9,164 bases of DNA, from positions 1 to 9,164 of the forward strand of contig JASHPP010000205.1 of the NCBI GenBank assembly GCA_030038035.1, given 5' to 3'. Source of the stretch: Trebonia sp. (GTDB lineage: Bacteria; Actinomycetota; Actinomycetes; Streptosporangiales; Streptosporangiaceae). A program made the position numbers and the translations under genes. Under the pieces are notes generated by a model. It did no database searches and was not told where the DNA came from. It worked only from the letters and a program-made list of their open reading frames with translations. Shown here piece by piece: positions 1-5,730 of the stretch (positions are counted from its first letter, which is position 1; each line of letters starts with the position of its first letter).

Positions 1-1
1 G

Positions 2-1189
2 GACGGCCCGGACGGGCTGATCGGGCAGCTGACCGCGAAGGTGATCGAGCGGGCGCTGGCCGCAGAAATGGACGATCACCTGGGATACGTGAAGGGCGAC
101 CCGGCGGGAAACGGGTCGGGGAATTCCCGCAACGGGCATTACGGGAAAACGGTGGCTACGACGGCCGGGTGCGTGCGGATTTCCGTGCCCCGGGACCGGA
201 ACTCGGCTTTCGAGCCGGTGATCGTGAAGAAGGGGCAGCGGCGGCTCGGGCAGATCGGGGATATCATCCTGTCGCTTTACGCGCGCGGCATGACCACCCG
301 CGATATTCAGGCGCACCTGGCGGAGGTGTACGGCGCGGAAGTCTCGCCCGCGCTGATCTCGAATATCACCGACGTCGTGCAGGACGAGATAATCGCCTGG
401 CAGACCAGGCCGCTGGACTCGTTTTACGCGATTCCCTGCATTGACGCGCTGGTGGTGAAGGTCCGTGACGGCGGCATGGTGCACAACAAGGCCGCCTACC
501 TGGTCATCGGGGTGGACGCCGACGGGTTCAAGCATGTGCTGGGGATCTGGCTGGCCGCCTCCGAGGGCGCCGGGTTCTGGGCCGGGGTGCTCGCCGAGCT
601 CCGCAACCGCGGCGTCCGGGACGTCCTTTTCGTCTGCTGCGACGGGCTTAACGGGCTGCCCGGCGCCATCGCCGCGGCCTGGCCGAAGGCCATCGTGCAG
701 ACGTGCGTGGTGCACCTCATCCGCGCGTCGCTGAAATACGTCGCCTGGGACCAGCGGAAGAAGGCGGCCGCCGCGATGCGGCCGATTTACACGGCGGTGA
801 ACGAGGCGGCGGCGAAGGCCGCGCTGGAGAATCTGCGCCGCGAGTTCGGGAAGAAGAACCCCGGCCTGGTCGCCGCGTGGGAACGGGCCTGGGACCAGTT
901 CGTGCCATTCCTGCAGTACGACGCGTCCATCAGGAAGGTGATCTACACGACGAACGCGATTGAATCAATTAACTTCCAGCTGCGGAAGATAATAAAGAAC
1001 CGGGGTCATTTCCCCGATGATGACGCTGCCGTCAAGCTCCTCTACCTCGGGATAAGGAATATCACCGGCCGGCATATCGACGGCGACGGCCTGGTCCGCG
1101 AAAGAGGAGAACGCGGCACCGGAAGCTACGGCTGGAAAGCAGCACTGAACGCATTCGCCGTCCATTTCGGCGACCGCGTCCCTGTCTGA
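2..1189 (+). CDS. IS256-family transposase, 5' end cut by window edge
   Basis: DDE transposase of the IS256 (mutator) family, which excises and inserts its element by cut/copy-and-paste. The frame is already open at base 2 (DGPDGLIGQLTAK precedes the GTG at 41), and those residues are typical of the family's N-terminal part, so the true start lies left of the window; about 395 codons are visible out of a usual 400-430. Numbering from the GTG at 41: the region DDHLGYVKGD with NSRNGHYGKTV is the family hallmark; catalytic acids are probably D135 (CIDALVV), D201 (CCDGLNG) and E308 (TTNAIESIN), with the C-x-x-H pair C222/H225 between the second D and the E. The end WKAALNAFAVHFGDR is the usual C terminus. 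No frameshift or internal stop is present, so it may be active. Some codons end in A/T, unlike the neighbouring genes, which fits transfer. Confidence 0.95.
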   Translation, partial: DGPDGLIGQLTAKVIERALAAEMDDHLGYVKGDPAGNGSGNSRNGHYGKTVATTAGCVRISVPRDRNSAFEPVIVKKGQRRLGQIGDIILSLYARGMTTRDIQAHLAEVYGAEVSPALISNITDVVQDEIIAWQTRPLDSFYAIPCIDALVVKVRDGGMVHNKAAYLVIGVDADGFKHVLGIWLAASEGAGFWAGVLAELRNRGVRDVLFVCCDGLNGLPGAIAAAWPKAIVQTCVVHLIRASLKYVAWDQRKKAAAAMRPIYTAVNEAAAKAALENLRREFGKKNPGLVAAWERAWDQFVPFLQYDASIRKVIYTTNAIESINFQLRKIIKNRGHFPDDDAAVKLLYLGIRNITGRHIDGDGLVRERGERGTGSYGWKAALNAFAVHFGDRVPV

Positions 1190-1230
1190 TCACCCGCAGC
1201 AAAGGTAACAGAAGGACAACAACTGCCTTA

Positions 1231-1256
1231 GCTTACACAGACGATTTGACAAGCTC
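1231..1256 (+). repeat. Probable IS256-type right terminal inverted repeat
   Basis: The segment reads cttacacagacg followed by atttgacaagctc. IS256-family right ends commonly have a TTACACA...TTGACA pattern at this distance behind the transposase gene. The mate is not in the window, so this rests on resemblance only. Confidence 0.55.
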
Positions 1257-1328
1257 GGCTAGCCCGCGACCAGCCCCGCCGTGTCGTAAATCCCGCCAAG
1301 GCCTAGACGAGCTCGCCGGAGAGCCGCC

Positions 1329-1344
1329 CCGGATCGTTCGGGAT
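1329..1344 (-). repeat. Dispersed repeat ATCCCGAACGATCC, copy A
   Basis: On the minus strand this reads ATCCCGAACGATCC, beginning 8 bases after the gabT stop codon. The same 14-mer occurs on the plus strand at 4517-4530 and 8591-8604. It is followed on the plus strand by an A-run (the minus strand has T's between the gabT stop and the repeat). No clean hairpin is formed here, so a terminator role is not shown. Confidence 0.6.
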
Positions 1345-1351
1345 AAAAAAC

Positions 1352-2713
1352 CTACAGCGTCCCGAACGCGTCCTCCAGGATCCCCAGCCCCTCCTCGAGC
1401 AGGTCCTCGCCGATCACCATCGGCGGCAGGAACCGCAGCACGTTGCCGAATGTCCCGCACGTCAGCACCACGAGCCCCGCCTTGTGGCACGCCGCCGCCA
1501 CAGCAGCGGTGGCCGCCGCGTCCGGCTCGAGCGTGCCGGGATGCGTTAGCTCGACCGCGATCATCGCGCCGCGGCCGCGGACGTCGGCGATGACCGGGAA
1601 CTGCTCGGCCAGCTTGCGCAGCCGGGGCAGCATGATCTCCCCGATCCGGCGCGCGCGGCCCGCCAGGTCCTCAGCCACCATCGTCTCGATCGCGCCGAGC
1701 GCGGCGGCGCACGCGACCGGGTTGCCGCCGTAGGTGCCGCCGAGCCCGCCCGGGTGGACCGCATCCATCAGCGCGGCCCGCCCGGTCACGCCGGCCAGCG
1801 GCAGCCCGTCCGCGATGGCCTTCCCGGTGGTGATCAGGTCCGGGACCACGCCCTCATGCGAGCACGCGAACCAGTCGCCGGTCCGGCAGAACCCGGACTG
1901 GATCTCGTCGGCGATGAACACGATGCCGTTGTCCGCGCAGAACTTCGCGAGCCCAGGCAGGAACCCCTTAGGCGGCACGATGAACCCGCCCTCGCCCTGG
2001 ATCGGCTCGATGATGATCGCCGCCACGTTGGACTCGCCGACCTGGGAGTGGATCAGGCTCTTGACCACGCCGAGCGCCTCGGCCCTGCAGGCGTCCGGCC
2101 CGTCCGGCCAGCGCAGCGGATACGCCATCGGCACCCGGTAGATCTCGGCGGCGAACGGCCCGAACCCCTGCTTGTACGGCATGTTCTTCGCGGTCAGCGC
2201 CATCGTCAGGTTGGTGCGCCCGTGGTAGGCGTGGTCGAAGGCCACCACGGCCGAACGCCCGGTCGCGTGCCTGGCGATCTTGACCGCGTTCTCCACGGCC
2301 TCCGCGCCGGAGTTGAACAGCGCCGAGCGCTTCTCGTGCGTGCCCGGCGTCAGCCGGGCAAGCGACTCGCACACCTCCACGTACCCCTCGTAGGGGGCCA
2401 CCATGAAGCACGTGTGCGTGAACTGGGCCGCCTGCGCCGCCACCCGCGACGACACCCGGGGCGCGGCGTTGCCCACCCCGGTGACCGCGATGCCCGAGCC
2501 GAAGTCGATCAGCGAGTTGCCGTCGACGTCGACGAGCACCCCGCCGCCGGCCGCCGTGACGAACACGGGCAGCACGGTCGACACGCCGCGCGCGACCGCG
2601 CCGGCGCGCCGGGCGGACAGCTCGCGCGAGGCCGGTCCGGGTATCTCGGTGACAAGCGTGCGGCGTTGCGGCAGCCCGGGGCCGCCTTCAGGTACTGCGG
2701 TCATGATCGGCAC
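1352..2713 (-). CDS. gabT: 4-aminobutyrate aminotransferase (class III, GabT)
   Basis: Cytosolic PLP enzyme that moves the amino group of 4-aminobutyrate to 2-oxoglutarate, giving succinate semialdehyde and glutamate; relatives also use 5-aminovalerate or beta-alanine. The 453 aa match the usual length. Visible motifs: LIDFGSGIAVT (68-78), FNSGAEAVENA for PLP phosphate binding (133-143), IIEPIQGEGG with E236 and E241 (equivalent to E. coli E206/E211), IADEIQSG with D269, which pairs with the PLP ring nitrogen, TTGKAIADGLPL with Schiff-base lysine K298, and GGTYGGNP (325-332). FTHTCFMV-PYEGYV and TMALTAKNMPYKQGFGPFA are strongly actinobacterial-GabT-like. Start: the GTG at 2713 has GGGA eight bases upstream; the ATG at 2704 (MTAVPEG) is an alternative that resembles the N terminus of relatives. 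No succinate-semialdehyde dehydrogenase gene is visible in the window. It is divergent from the CoA-transferase operon. Confidence 0.93.
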   Translation of the reverse strand: MPIMTAVPEGGPGLPQRRTLVTEIPGPASRELSARRAGAVARGVSTVLPVFVTAAGGGVLVDVDGNSLIDFGSGIAVTGVGNAAPRVSSRVAAQAAQFTHTCFMVAPYEGYVEVCESLARLTPGTHEKRSALFNSGAEAVENAVKIARHATGRSAVVAFDHAYHGRTNLTMALTAKNMPYKQGFGPFAAEIYRVPMAYPLRWPDGPDACRAEALGVVKSLIHSQVGESNVAAIIIEPIQGEGGFIVPPKGFLPGLAKFCADNGIVFIADEIQSGFCRTGDWFACSHEGVVPDLITTGKAIADGLPLAGVTGRAALMDAVHPGGLGGTYGGNPVACAAALGAIETMVAEDLAGRARRIGEIMLPRLRKLAEQFPVIADVRGRGAMIAVELTHPGTLEPDAAATAAVAAACHKAGLVVLTCGTFGNVLRFLPPMVIGEDLLEEGLGILEDAFGTL

Positions 2714-2741
2714 ATTAACATTCCCGGCTCAACCGGAGTAG

Positions 2742-2789
2742 CCGGCACGCAGCCCGGCACGCAGCCCGGCACGCAGCCCGGCACGCAGC
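2742..2789. repeat. Four perfect 12-bp tandem repeats in the divergent promoter region
   Basis: The unit CCGGCACGCAGC is repeated exactly four times (2742-2753, 2754-2765, 2766-2777, 2778-2789). The array lies 28 bases upstream of the gabT start and 109 bases upstream of the CoA-transferase start. It falls in no credible gene; the open frames through it are compositional. It may be a slippage-prone minisatellite or an array of protein-binding sites; neither is proven. Confidence 0.9.
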
Positions 2790-2818
2790 GGGGACCTGGC
2801 CGGGGACGCGCCGCGGAT

Positions 2819-2833
2819 GTTCGCTATCCGAAC
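2819..2833. promoter_or_regulatory. Inverted repeat GTTCG-N5-CGAAC, possible operator
   Basis: A perfect 5-bp inverted repeat with spacer CTATC lies about 80 bases upstream of the CoA-transferase start and just upstream of its candidate promoter. A weaker related site, TTCG-N6-CGAA, follows at 2847-2860. The shape resembles operators of IclR-type regulators that control aromatic and acid catabolism, but no regulator gene is in the window, so the link is inference. Confidence 0.45.
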
Positions 2834-2862
2834 GCCTGTTCCCCCGTTCGCCCGACCGAAGG

Positions 2863-2868
2863 TATGGT
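2863..2868 (+). promoter_or_regulatory. Candidate -10 box (TATGGT) for the CoA-transferase operon
   Basis: TATGGT fits the actinobacterial TANNNT -10 pattern and lies 30 bases upstream of the ATG at 2899, predicting a leader of about 24 nt. A poor -35 (TTCCCC, 2839-2844) has 18-bp spacing. The weaker inverted repeat 2847-2860 lies between the two boxes, a good position for repression. Confidence 0.35.
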
Positions 2869-2898
2869 CGTTGAAGACGCAACAAAGACGGGAGCGAT

Positions 2899-3723
2899 AT
2901 GGCGCAGATCGTCTCGCTCGCGGAGGCTGTCAGCCGCGCGGTCCGTGACGGTGACACGGTCGCGATGGAGGGGTTCACCCACCTGATACCGTTCGCGGCG
3001 GGTCATGAGGTGATCCGGCAGCGACGCCGTGAGCTCACCTTGATCAGGATGACACCGGACCTGATCTACGACCAGCTGATCGGCGCGGGCTGCGCGCGCA
3101 AGCTGATCTTCTCCTGGGGCGGGAACCCCGGGGTGGGCTCGCTGCACCGGTTCAGGGACGCGGTCGAGCACGGCTGGCCCGCCCCGCTGGAGATCGAGGA
3201 GCACAGCCACGCCGGGATGGCGAACCGGTACGCGGCCGGCGCGGCCGGGCTGCCGTTCGCGGTGCTGCGCGGCTACAACGGGACCGGGCTGGTCACTCAG
3301 ACCGAGTCGATCAAGCAGGTCACCTGCCCGTTCACCGGGGAGCAGCTGACCGCCGTGTCCGCGGTCAACCCGGACGTCGCGATCATCCACGCGCAGCGGG
3401 CCGACCGGGCAGGCAACGTCCAGCTGTGGGGCATCACCGGGGTGCAGAAGGAAGCGGTCCTTTCCGCGCGGCGCTCGATCGTGACCGTGGAGGAGGTCGT
3501 CGCCTCCCTGGACCCCAGGCCCAACGCGGTCGTGCTGCCGTCCTGGACGGTGAGCTACGTGGCGCATGTGCCGAACGGCGCTCACCCGTCCTACGCGCTC
3601 GACTACACCGTGCGCGACAACGGCTACTACGTCGCCTGGGACGCGATCGCGCGGGACCGCGACACGTTCGGCAGGTGGCTTGACGAGCAGATCTACGAAG
3701 TGAGCGCCGGGAGCCCCGCGTGA
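2899..3723 (+). CDS. CoA-transferase subunit A (PcaI/GctA type)
   Basis: Alpha subunit of a family I CoA transferase, which passes CoA between acyl-CoA and a free acid. At 274 aa it closely resembles actinobacterial PcaI (3-oxoadipate:succinyl-CoA transferase) and is also of the glutaconate-CoA-transferase type. Seen: EGFTHLIPFAAGHEVIRQ (24-41) as the variant glycine-rich CoA-binding start, RMTPDLIYDQLIGAGCARKL (50-69), FSWGGNPGVGSLHRFRDAVE (71-90), EIEEHSHAGMANRY (98-111), CPFTGEQLTAV (143-153) and WGITGVQKEAVL (177-188). The ATG at 2899 is preceded by GGGAG (2890-2894). Its stop overlaps the subunit B start by 4 bases (GTGA), indicating translational coupling. No pcaHGBL or other ring-cleavage genes are in the window, so the acid substrate is open: 3-oxoadipate, glutarate/glutaconate and acetoacetate are candidates. 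A steroid IpdA-like hydrolase is less likely because subunit B keeps the transferase glutamate. Confidence 0.85.
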   Translation: MAQIVSLAEAVSRAVRDGDTVAMEGFTHLIPFAAGHEVIRQRRRELTLIRMTPDLIYDQLIGAGCARKLIFSWGGNPGVGSLHRFRDAVEHGWPAPLEIEEHSHAGMANRYAAGAAGLPFAVLRGYNGTGLVTQTESIKQVTCPFTGEQLTAVSAVNPDVAIIHAQRADRAGNVQLWGITGVQKEAVLSARRSIVTVEEVVASLDPRPNAVVLPSWTVSYVAHVPNGAHPSYALDYTVRDNGYYVAWDAIARDRDTFGRWLDEQIYEVSAGSPA

Positions 3724-4478
3724 GCGACTACACCGCCGACGAGATGATGACCGTGGCCGCCGCCCGCGCGCTCACCGACGGCATGACCTGCTTCGTCGGG
3801 ATCGGCCTGCCGAGCGCCGCGGCCAACCTCGCCCGCGCCACGCACGCGCCCAACCTCGTGCTCGTCTACGAGTCGGGCACGATCGGCGCCAAGCCGGGCC
3901 GGCTGCCGCTGTCCATCGGCGACGGCATACTCGCGCAGACCGCCGACGCGGTGATCTCCGTCCCCGAGATCTTCAACTACTGGCTGCAGCCAGGCCGGAT
4001 CGACGTGGGCTTCCTCGGCGCGGCCCAGATCGACAAGTACGGGAACATCAACACGACGGTGGTCGGCGACTACGGCCACCCCAGCGTGCGGCTGCCCGGC
4101 GCGGGCGGCGCGCCGGAGATCGCGGCGTCCTGCAAGGAGGTCATCGTGATCGTCAGGCAGAGCCGCCGGACGTTCGTCGAGAAGGTCGACTTCGTCACCT
4201 CGGTCGGCTACGGCGCGGGCCCCGGCGACCGGGAGCGCCTCGGCCTGCGCGGCCGCGGCCCGCGGCAGGTCATCACCGACCTCGGCGTGCTCACGCCCGA
4301 CCCGCGGACCTGCGAGTTCACGATGACCGCGCTCTTTCCCGGCGTCGCCGCCGGCACGGTCAGGGAGCGCACCGGCTGGGACGTGGCGATCGCCGTGGCG
4401 CCGCAGGTCCTCCCGCCGCCGTCCGCGGCCGAGCTGGCCGCGCTCCGCGAGCTCACCGCGTCCCCTCCCGCCCGGTGA
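3720..4478 (+). CDS. CoA-transferase subunit B (PcaJ/GctB type)
   Basis: Beta subunit, which carries the catalytic glutamate forming the glutamyl-CoA thioester. At 252 aa it begins TADEMMTVAAARAL and contains VGIGLPSAAANLARATHAPN (26-45) and VYESGTIGAKPG (49-60), in which E51 matches the active glutamate of GctB-type enzymes. PGRIDVGFLGAAQIDKYGNI (91-110) and RLPGAGGAPEIAASC (124-138) are family blocks; SFVDKVDFVTSVG-type sequence (here TFVEKVDFVTSVG, 151-163) follows. The end from about 231 is proline/alanine-rich and variable. The GTG at 3720 overlaps the subunit A stop and has GGGAG at 3709-3713, six bases upstream, so the pair is made in equal amounts. Retention of E51 supports a true transferase. 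The substrate is not determined by sequence; actinobacterial PcaJ is the closest type I recognise. Confidence 0.85.
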   Translation: MSDYTADEMMTVAAARALTDGMTCFVGIGLPSAAANLARATHAPNLVLVYESGTIGAKPGRLPLSIGDGILAQTADAVISVPEIFNYWLQPGRIDVGFLGAAQIDKYGNINTTVVGDYGHPSVRLPGAGGAPEIAASCKEVIVIVRQSRRTFVEKVDFVTSVGYGAGPGDRERLGLRGRGPRQVITDLGVLTPDPRTCEFTMTALFPGVAAGTVRERTGWDVAIAVAPQVLPPPSAAELAALRELTASPPAR

Positions 4479-4490
4479 AAAGGTGACGGC

Positions 4491-5426
4491 ATGCGAGGCG
4501 CTGAGCTCTCCCATCATCCCGAACGATCCCTCCCGACTCCCCAGGACTACCGTGCTGCCGCCGCGCGGATAGCCCCCTACATCCGGCGCACGCCGGTGCT
4601 GCGCGCCGCCGTCGACGGCCGCGCGGTCAGCTTCAAGCTGGAGCACCTGCAGGTCACCGGCGTGTTCAAGATCCGCGGCGCGCTGAACGCGCTCTTGCTC
4701 GTCCGGCCGCGCCAGGTCGTCACCGCCTCCGGCGGCAACCACGGGGTCGGCGTCGCGACGGCCGCCCGGTGGCTCGGCATCCCCGCTACGGTGTTCGTGC
4801 CGGCCACGGTGCCCGAGGCGAAGGCCCGCCGGATCGCCGCCCAGGGCGCGGAGGTCGTGAAGACAGGCAGCGTCTACGCCGAAGCCGAGCACGCCGCCCG
4901 CGAGCTTGCCGACCGGGACGGCCGCTACTACGTGCACGCCTACGACGACCCCGCCGTGGTGGCCGGCCAGGGCACGGTCGGCCTCGAGATAGCCGCCGAC
5001 CTGCCCGAATGCGACGCGGTGGCGGTCCCGGTCGGCGGCGGCGGGCTGCTCGCCGGGGTGAGCGGCGCGATCGCGCCCTGCCCGGTGGTGGCCGTGGAGC
5101 CGGCCGGCTGCCCGACCCTGCACGCCGCCGTCGCGGCGGGCAAGCCGGTCCAGGTGGGCGCCGACTCGGTCGCCGCCTCCGCGCTCGGCGCCAGCCGCAT
5201 CGGCGAGCTGGCGCTGGCCGCCGTCGCGGCCAGTCCGGTCACGCTCGCCATCGTCACCGATGAGCAGATCGTCAGCGCCCGCGACCGGCTGTGGGAGGAT
5301 TTCCGGCTCGCCGTCGAGCCCGCGGCCGCGACGGCCTACGCCGCCTGGCTGGCGGGCCAGGTAGCCGGGCAGAACCCGTGCCTGCTGCTCAGCGGTGCCA
5401 ACGCCGACTGGCTCCCCGCTGCCTGA
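4491..5426 (+). CDS. PLP-dependent threonine/serine dehydratase
   Basis: Fold-type II PLP enzyme (311 aa) that probably deaminates L-threonine to 2-oxobutyrate or L-serine to pyruvate; serine racemase is a possible alternative. Seen: RRTPVL (32-37), FKLEHLQVTGVFKIRGALNA (48-67) with Schiff-base K60, SGGNHG (80-85) for the carboxylate/PLP side, VPATVPEAKARRIAAQGAEV (103-122), YDDPAVVAGQGTVGLEI (151-167), glycine loop VGGGGLLAG (181-189) for the PLP phosphate, VEPAAATAYAA (275-285) and SGAN (301-304), whose serine contacts the pyridine nitrogen. There is no C-terminal ACT domain, so this is the short, non-isoleucine-regulated type. The ATG at 4491 has AAGGTGA (4480-4486) just upstream and follows subunit B by 12 bases, so it belongs to the operon. 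The first about 14 residues are not family-like and are partly encoded by a dispersed repeat; the family similarity begins near PTPQDYRAAAARIAP. Confidence 0.88.
   Translation: MRGAELSHHPERSLPTPQDYRAAAARIAPYIRRTPVLRAAVDGRAVSFKLEHLQVTGVFKIRGALNALLLVRPRQVVTASGGNHGVGVATAARWLGIPATVFVPATVPEAKARRIAAQGAEVVKTGSVYAEAEHAARELADRDGRYYVHAYDDPAVVAGQGTVGLEIAADLPECDAVAVPVGGGGLLAGVSGAIAPCPVVAVEPAGCPTLHAAVAAGKPVQVGADSVAASALGASRIGELALAAVAASPVTLAIVTDEQIVSARDRLWEDFRLAVEPAAATAYAAWLAGQVAGQNPCLLLSGANADWLPAA
4514..4530 (+). repeat. Dispersed repeat TCATCCCGAACGATCCC, copy B (within CDS)
   Basis: This 17-base segment is identical to 8588-8604, and its inner 14 bases are found inverted at 1331-1344. It lies in codons 8-14 of the dehydratase gene and gives the peptide HHPERSL. 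A CTCCCC block also follows at the same offset in copies B and C (4537-4542 and 8611-8616), so the shared unit may be about 29 bases. Confidence 0.75.
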
Positions 5427-5486
5427 CCGCAGGGCGCAGTGACGCCACTTGAGGATTCCCGGATCGCGGAACTTCGCCCGTCCTCG

Positions 5487-5492
5487 TAGAAT
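5487..5492 (+). promoter_or_regulatory. -10 box TAGAAT of a leaderless promoter
   Basis: TAGAAT fits TANNNT, and its last base is 6 bases before the GTG at 5499, the spacing at which transcription would start on the start codon. No convincing -35 is seen, which is common in actinomycetes. It suggests that the following small gene is transcribed separately from the upstream operon and translated leaderless. Confidence 0.5.
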
Positions 5493-5498
5493 GCGCGG

Positions 5499-5588
5499 GT
5501 GGTGGGTTACCTGCTCTCGGCCGTCATCTTCGTTTTCATCGTCACGGTGCTCGTCGTGCTCTGGCGGCGCGAGCACCCCAAGAAGTAA
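5499..5588 (+). CDS. Small single-span membrane protein, 29 aa, probably leaderless
   Basis: A 29-codon frame from the GTG at 5499 (a second GTG follows at 5502) to the TAA at 5588. An in-frame stop at 5487-5489 bars a longer form. The protein has a short polar start, one hydrophobic segment of about 20 residues (LLSAVIFVFIVTVLVVLW) and a basic tail RREHPKK, which predicts one membrane helix with the C terminus in the cytoplasm. 27 of 29 third positions are G or C, the signature of real genes here. There is no Shine-Dalgarno, but a TAGAAT -10 box lies 6 bases upstream, as in leaderless genes. I do not recognise a family. It could be a small regulator of a membrane complex or a stress miniprotein. 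The overlapping ATG frame at 5491-5664 has a Ser/Arg/Cys composition typical of a shadow. Confidence 0.55.
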   Translation: MVGYLLSAVIFVFIVTVLVVLWRREHPKK

Positions 5589-5670
5589 GCCGGTTGATCT
5601 GTCCGTCCGCCTGACGCGGTGCGCCGCGCGCGGCCCGGTTCGGTATTTCCGCGCCGCGCGGTGAACCCGA

Positions 5671-5687
5671 TACGGACGCCGTCCGTA
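5671..5687. promoter_or_regulatory. Perfect palindrome TACGGAC-GCC-GTCCGTA, possible operator
   Basis: A perfect 7-bp inverted repeat with a 3-base spacer ends 43 bases upstream of the lipoprotein start codon, where a promoter would lie. Its symmetry and size suit a dimeric regulator such as a TetR-type repressor. No regulator gene is adjacent, and no clear -10 or -35 was seen around it. The 142-bp region 5589-5730 also has gcgccgcgcg twice (5621-5630, 5651-5660). Confidence 0.45.
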
Positions 5688-5730
5688 AGTCCGGGTAGGT
5701 GCGAGTGACCTCACGGAACGGAGAGACACC

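Larger units (their letters stand above)
1..1256 (+). mobile_element. IS256-family insertion sequence, right part
   Basis: The element is defined by the transposase and a probable right terminal inverted repeat 42-67 bases after its stop codon. The left end is outside the window, so the inverted repeat pair and the target-site duplication cannot be checked. It lies just downstream of gabT, convergent to it, in an intergenic region where insertion would cause little harm. The right boundary is approximate to a few bases. Confidence 0.75.

Noticed and set aside
1300..1351. Rho-independent terminator for gabT
   Set aside because: The T-run follows the stop directly on the minus strand, before any stem, and only a 4-bp GCTC/GAGC pairing is visible.
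2742..2789. Tandem repeats as a CRISPR array
   Set aside because: The units are 12 bp and directly adjacent with no spacers; no cas genes are present.
1754..2986. 410-codon plus-strand open frame opposite gabT
   Set aside because: Antisense to gabT; it includes the tandem repeat as TQPG units and runs into the CoA-transferase start. No family features.
5491..5664. 57-codon frame from the ATG at 5491
   Set aside because: It overlaps the GTG frame at 5499 but has Ser/Arg/Cys-rich composition and lacks a ribosome site; the GTG frame has far better third-position G/C and a membrane helix.
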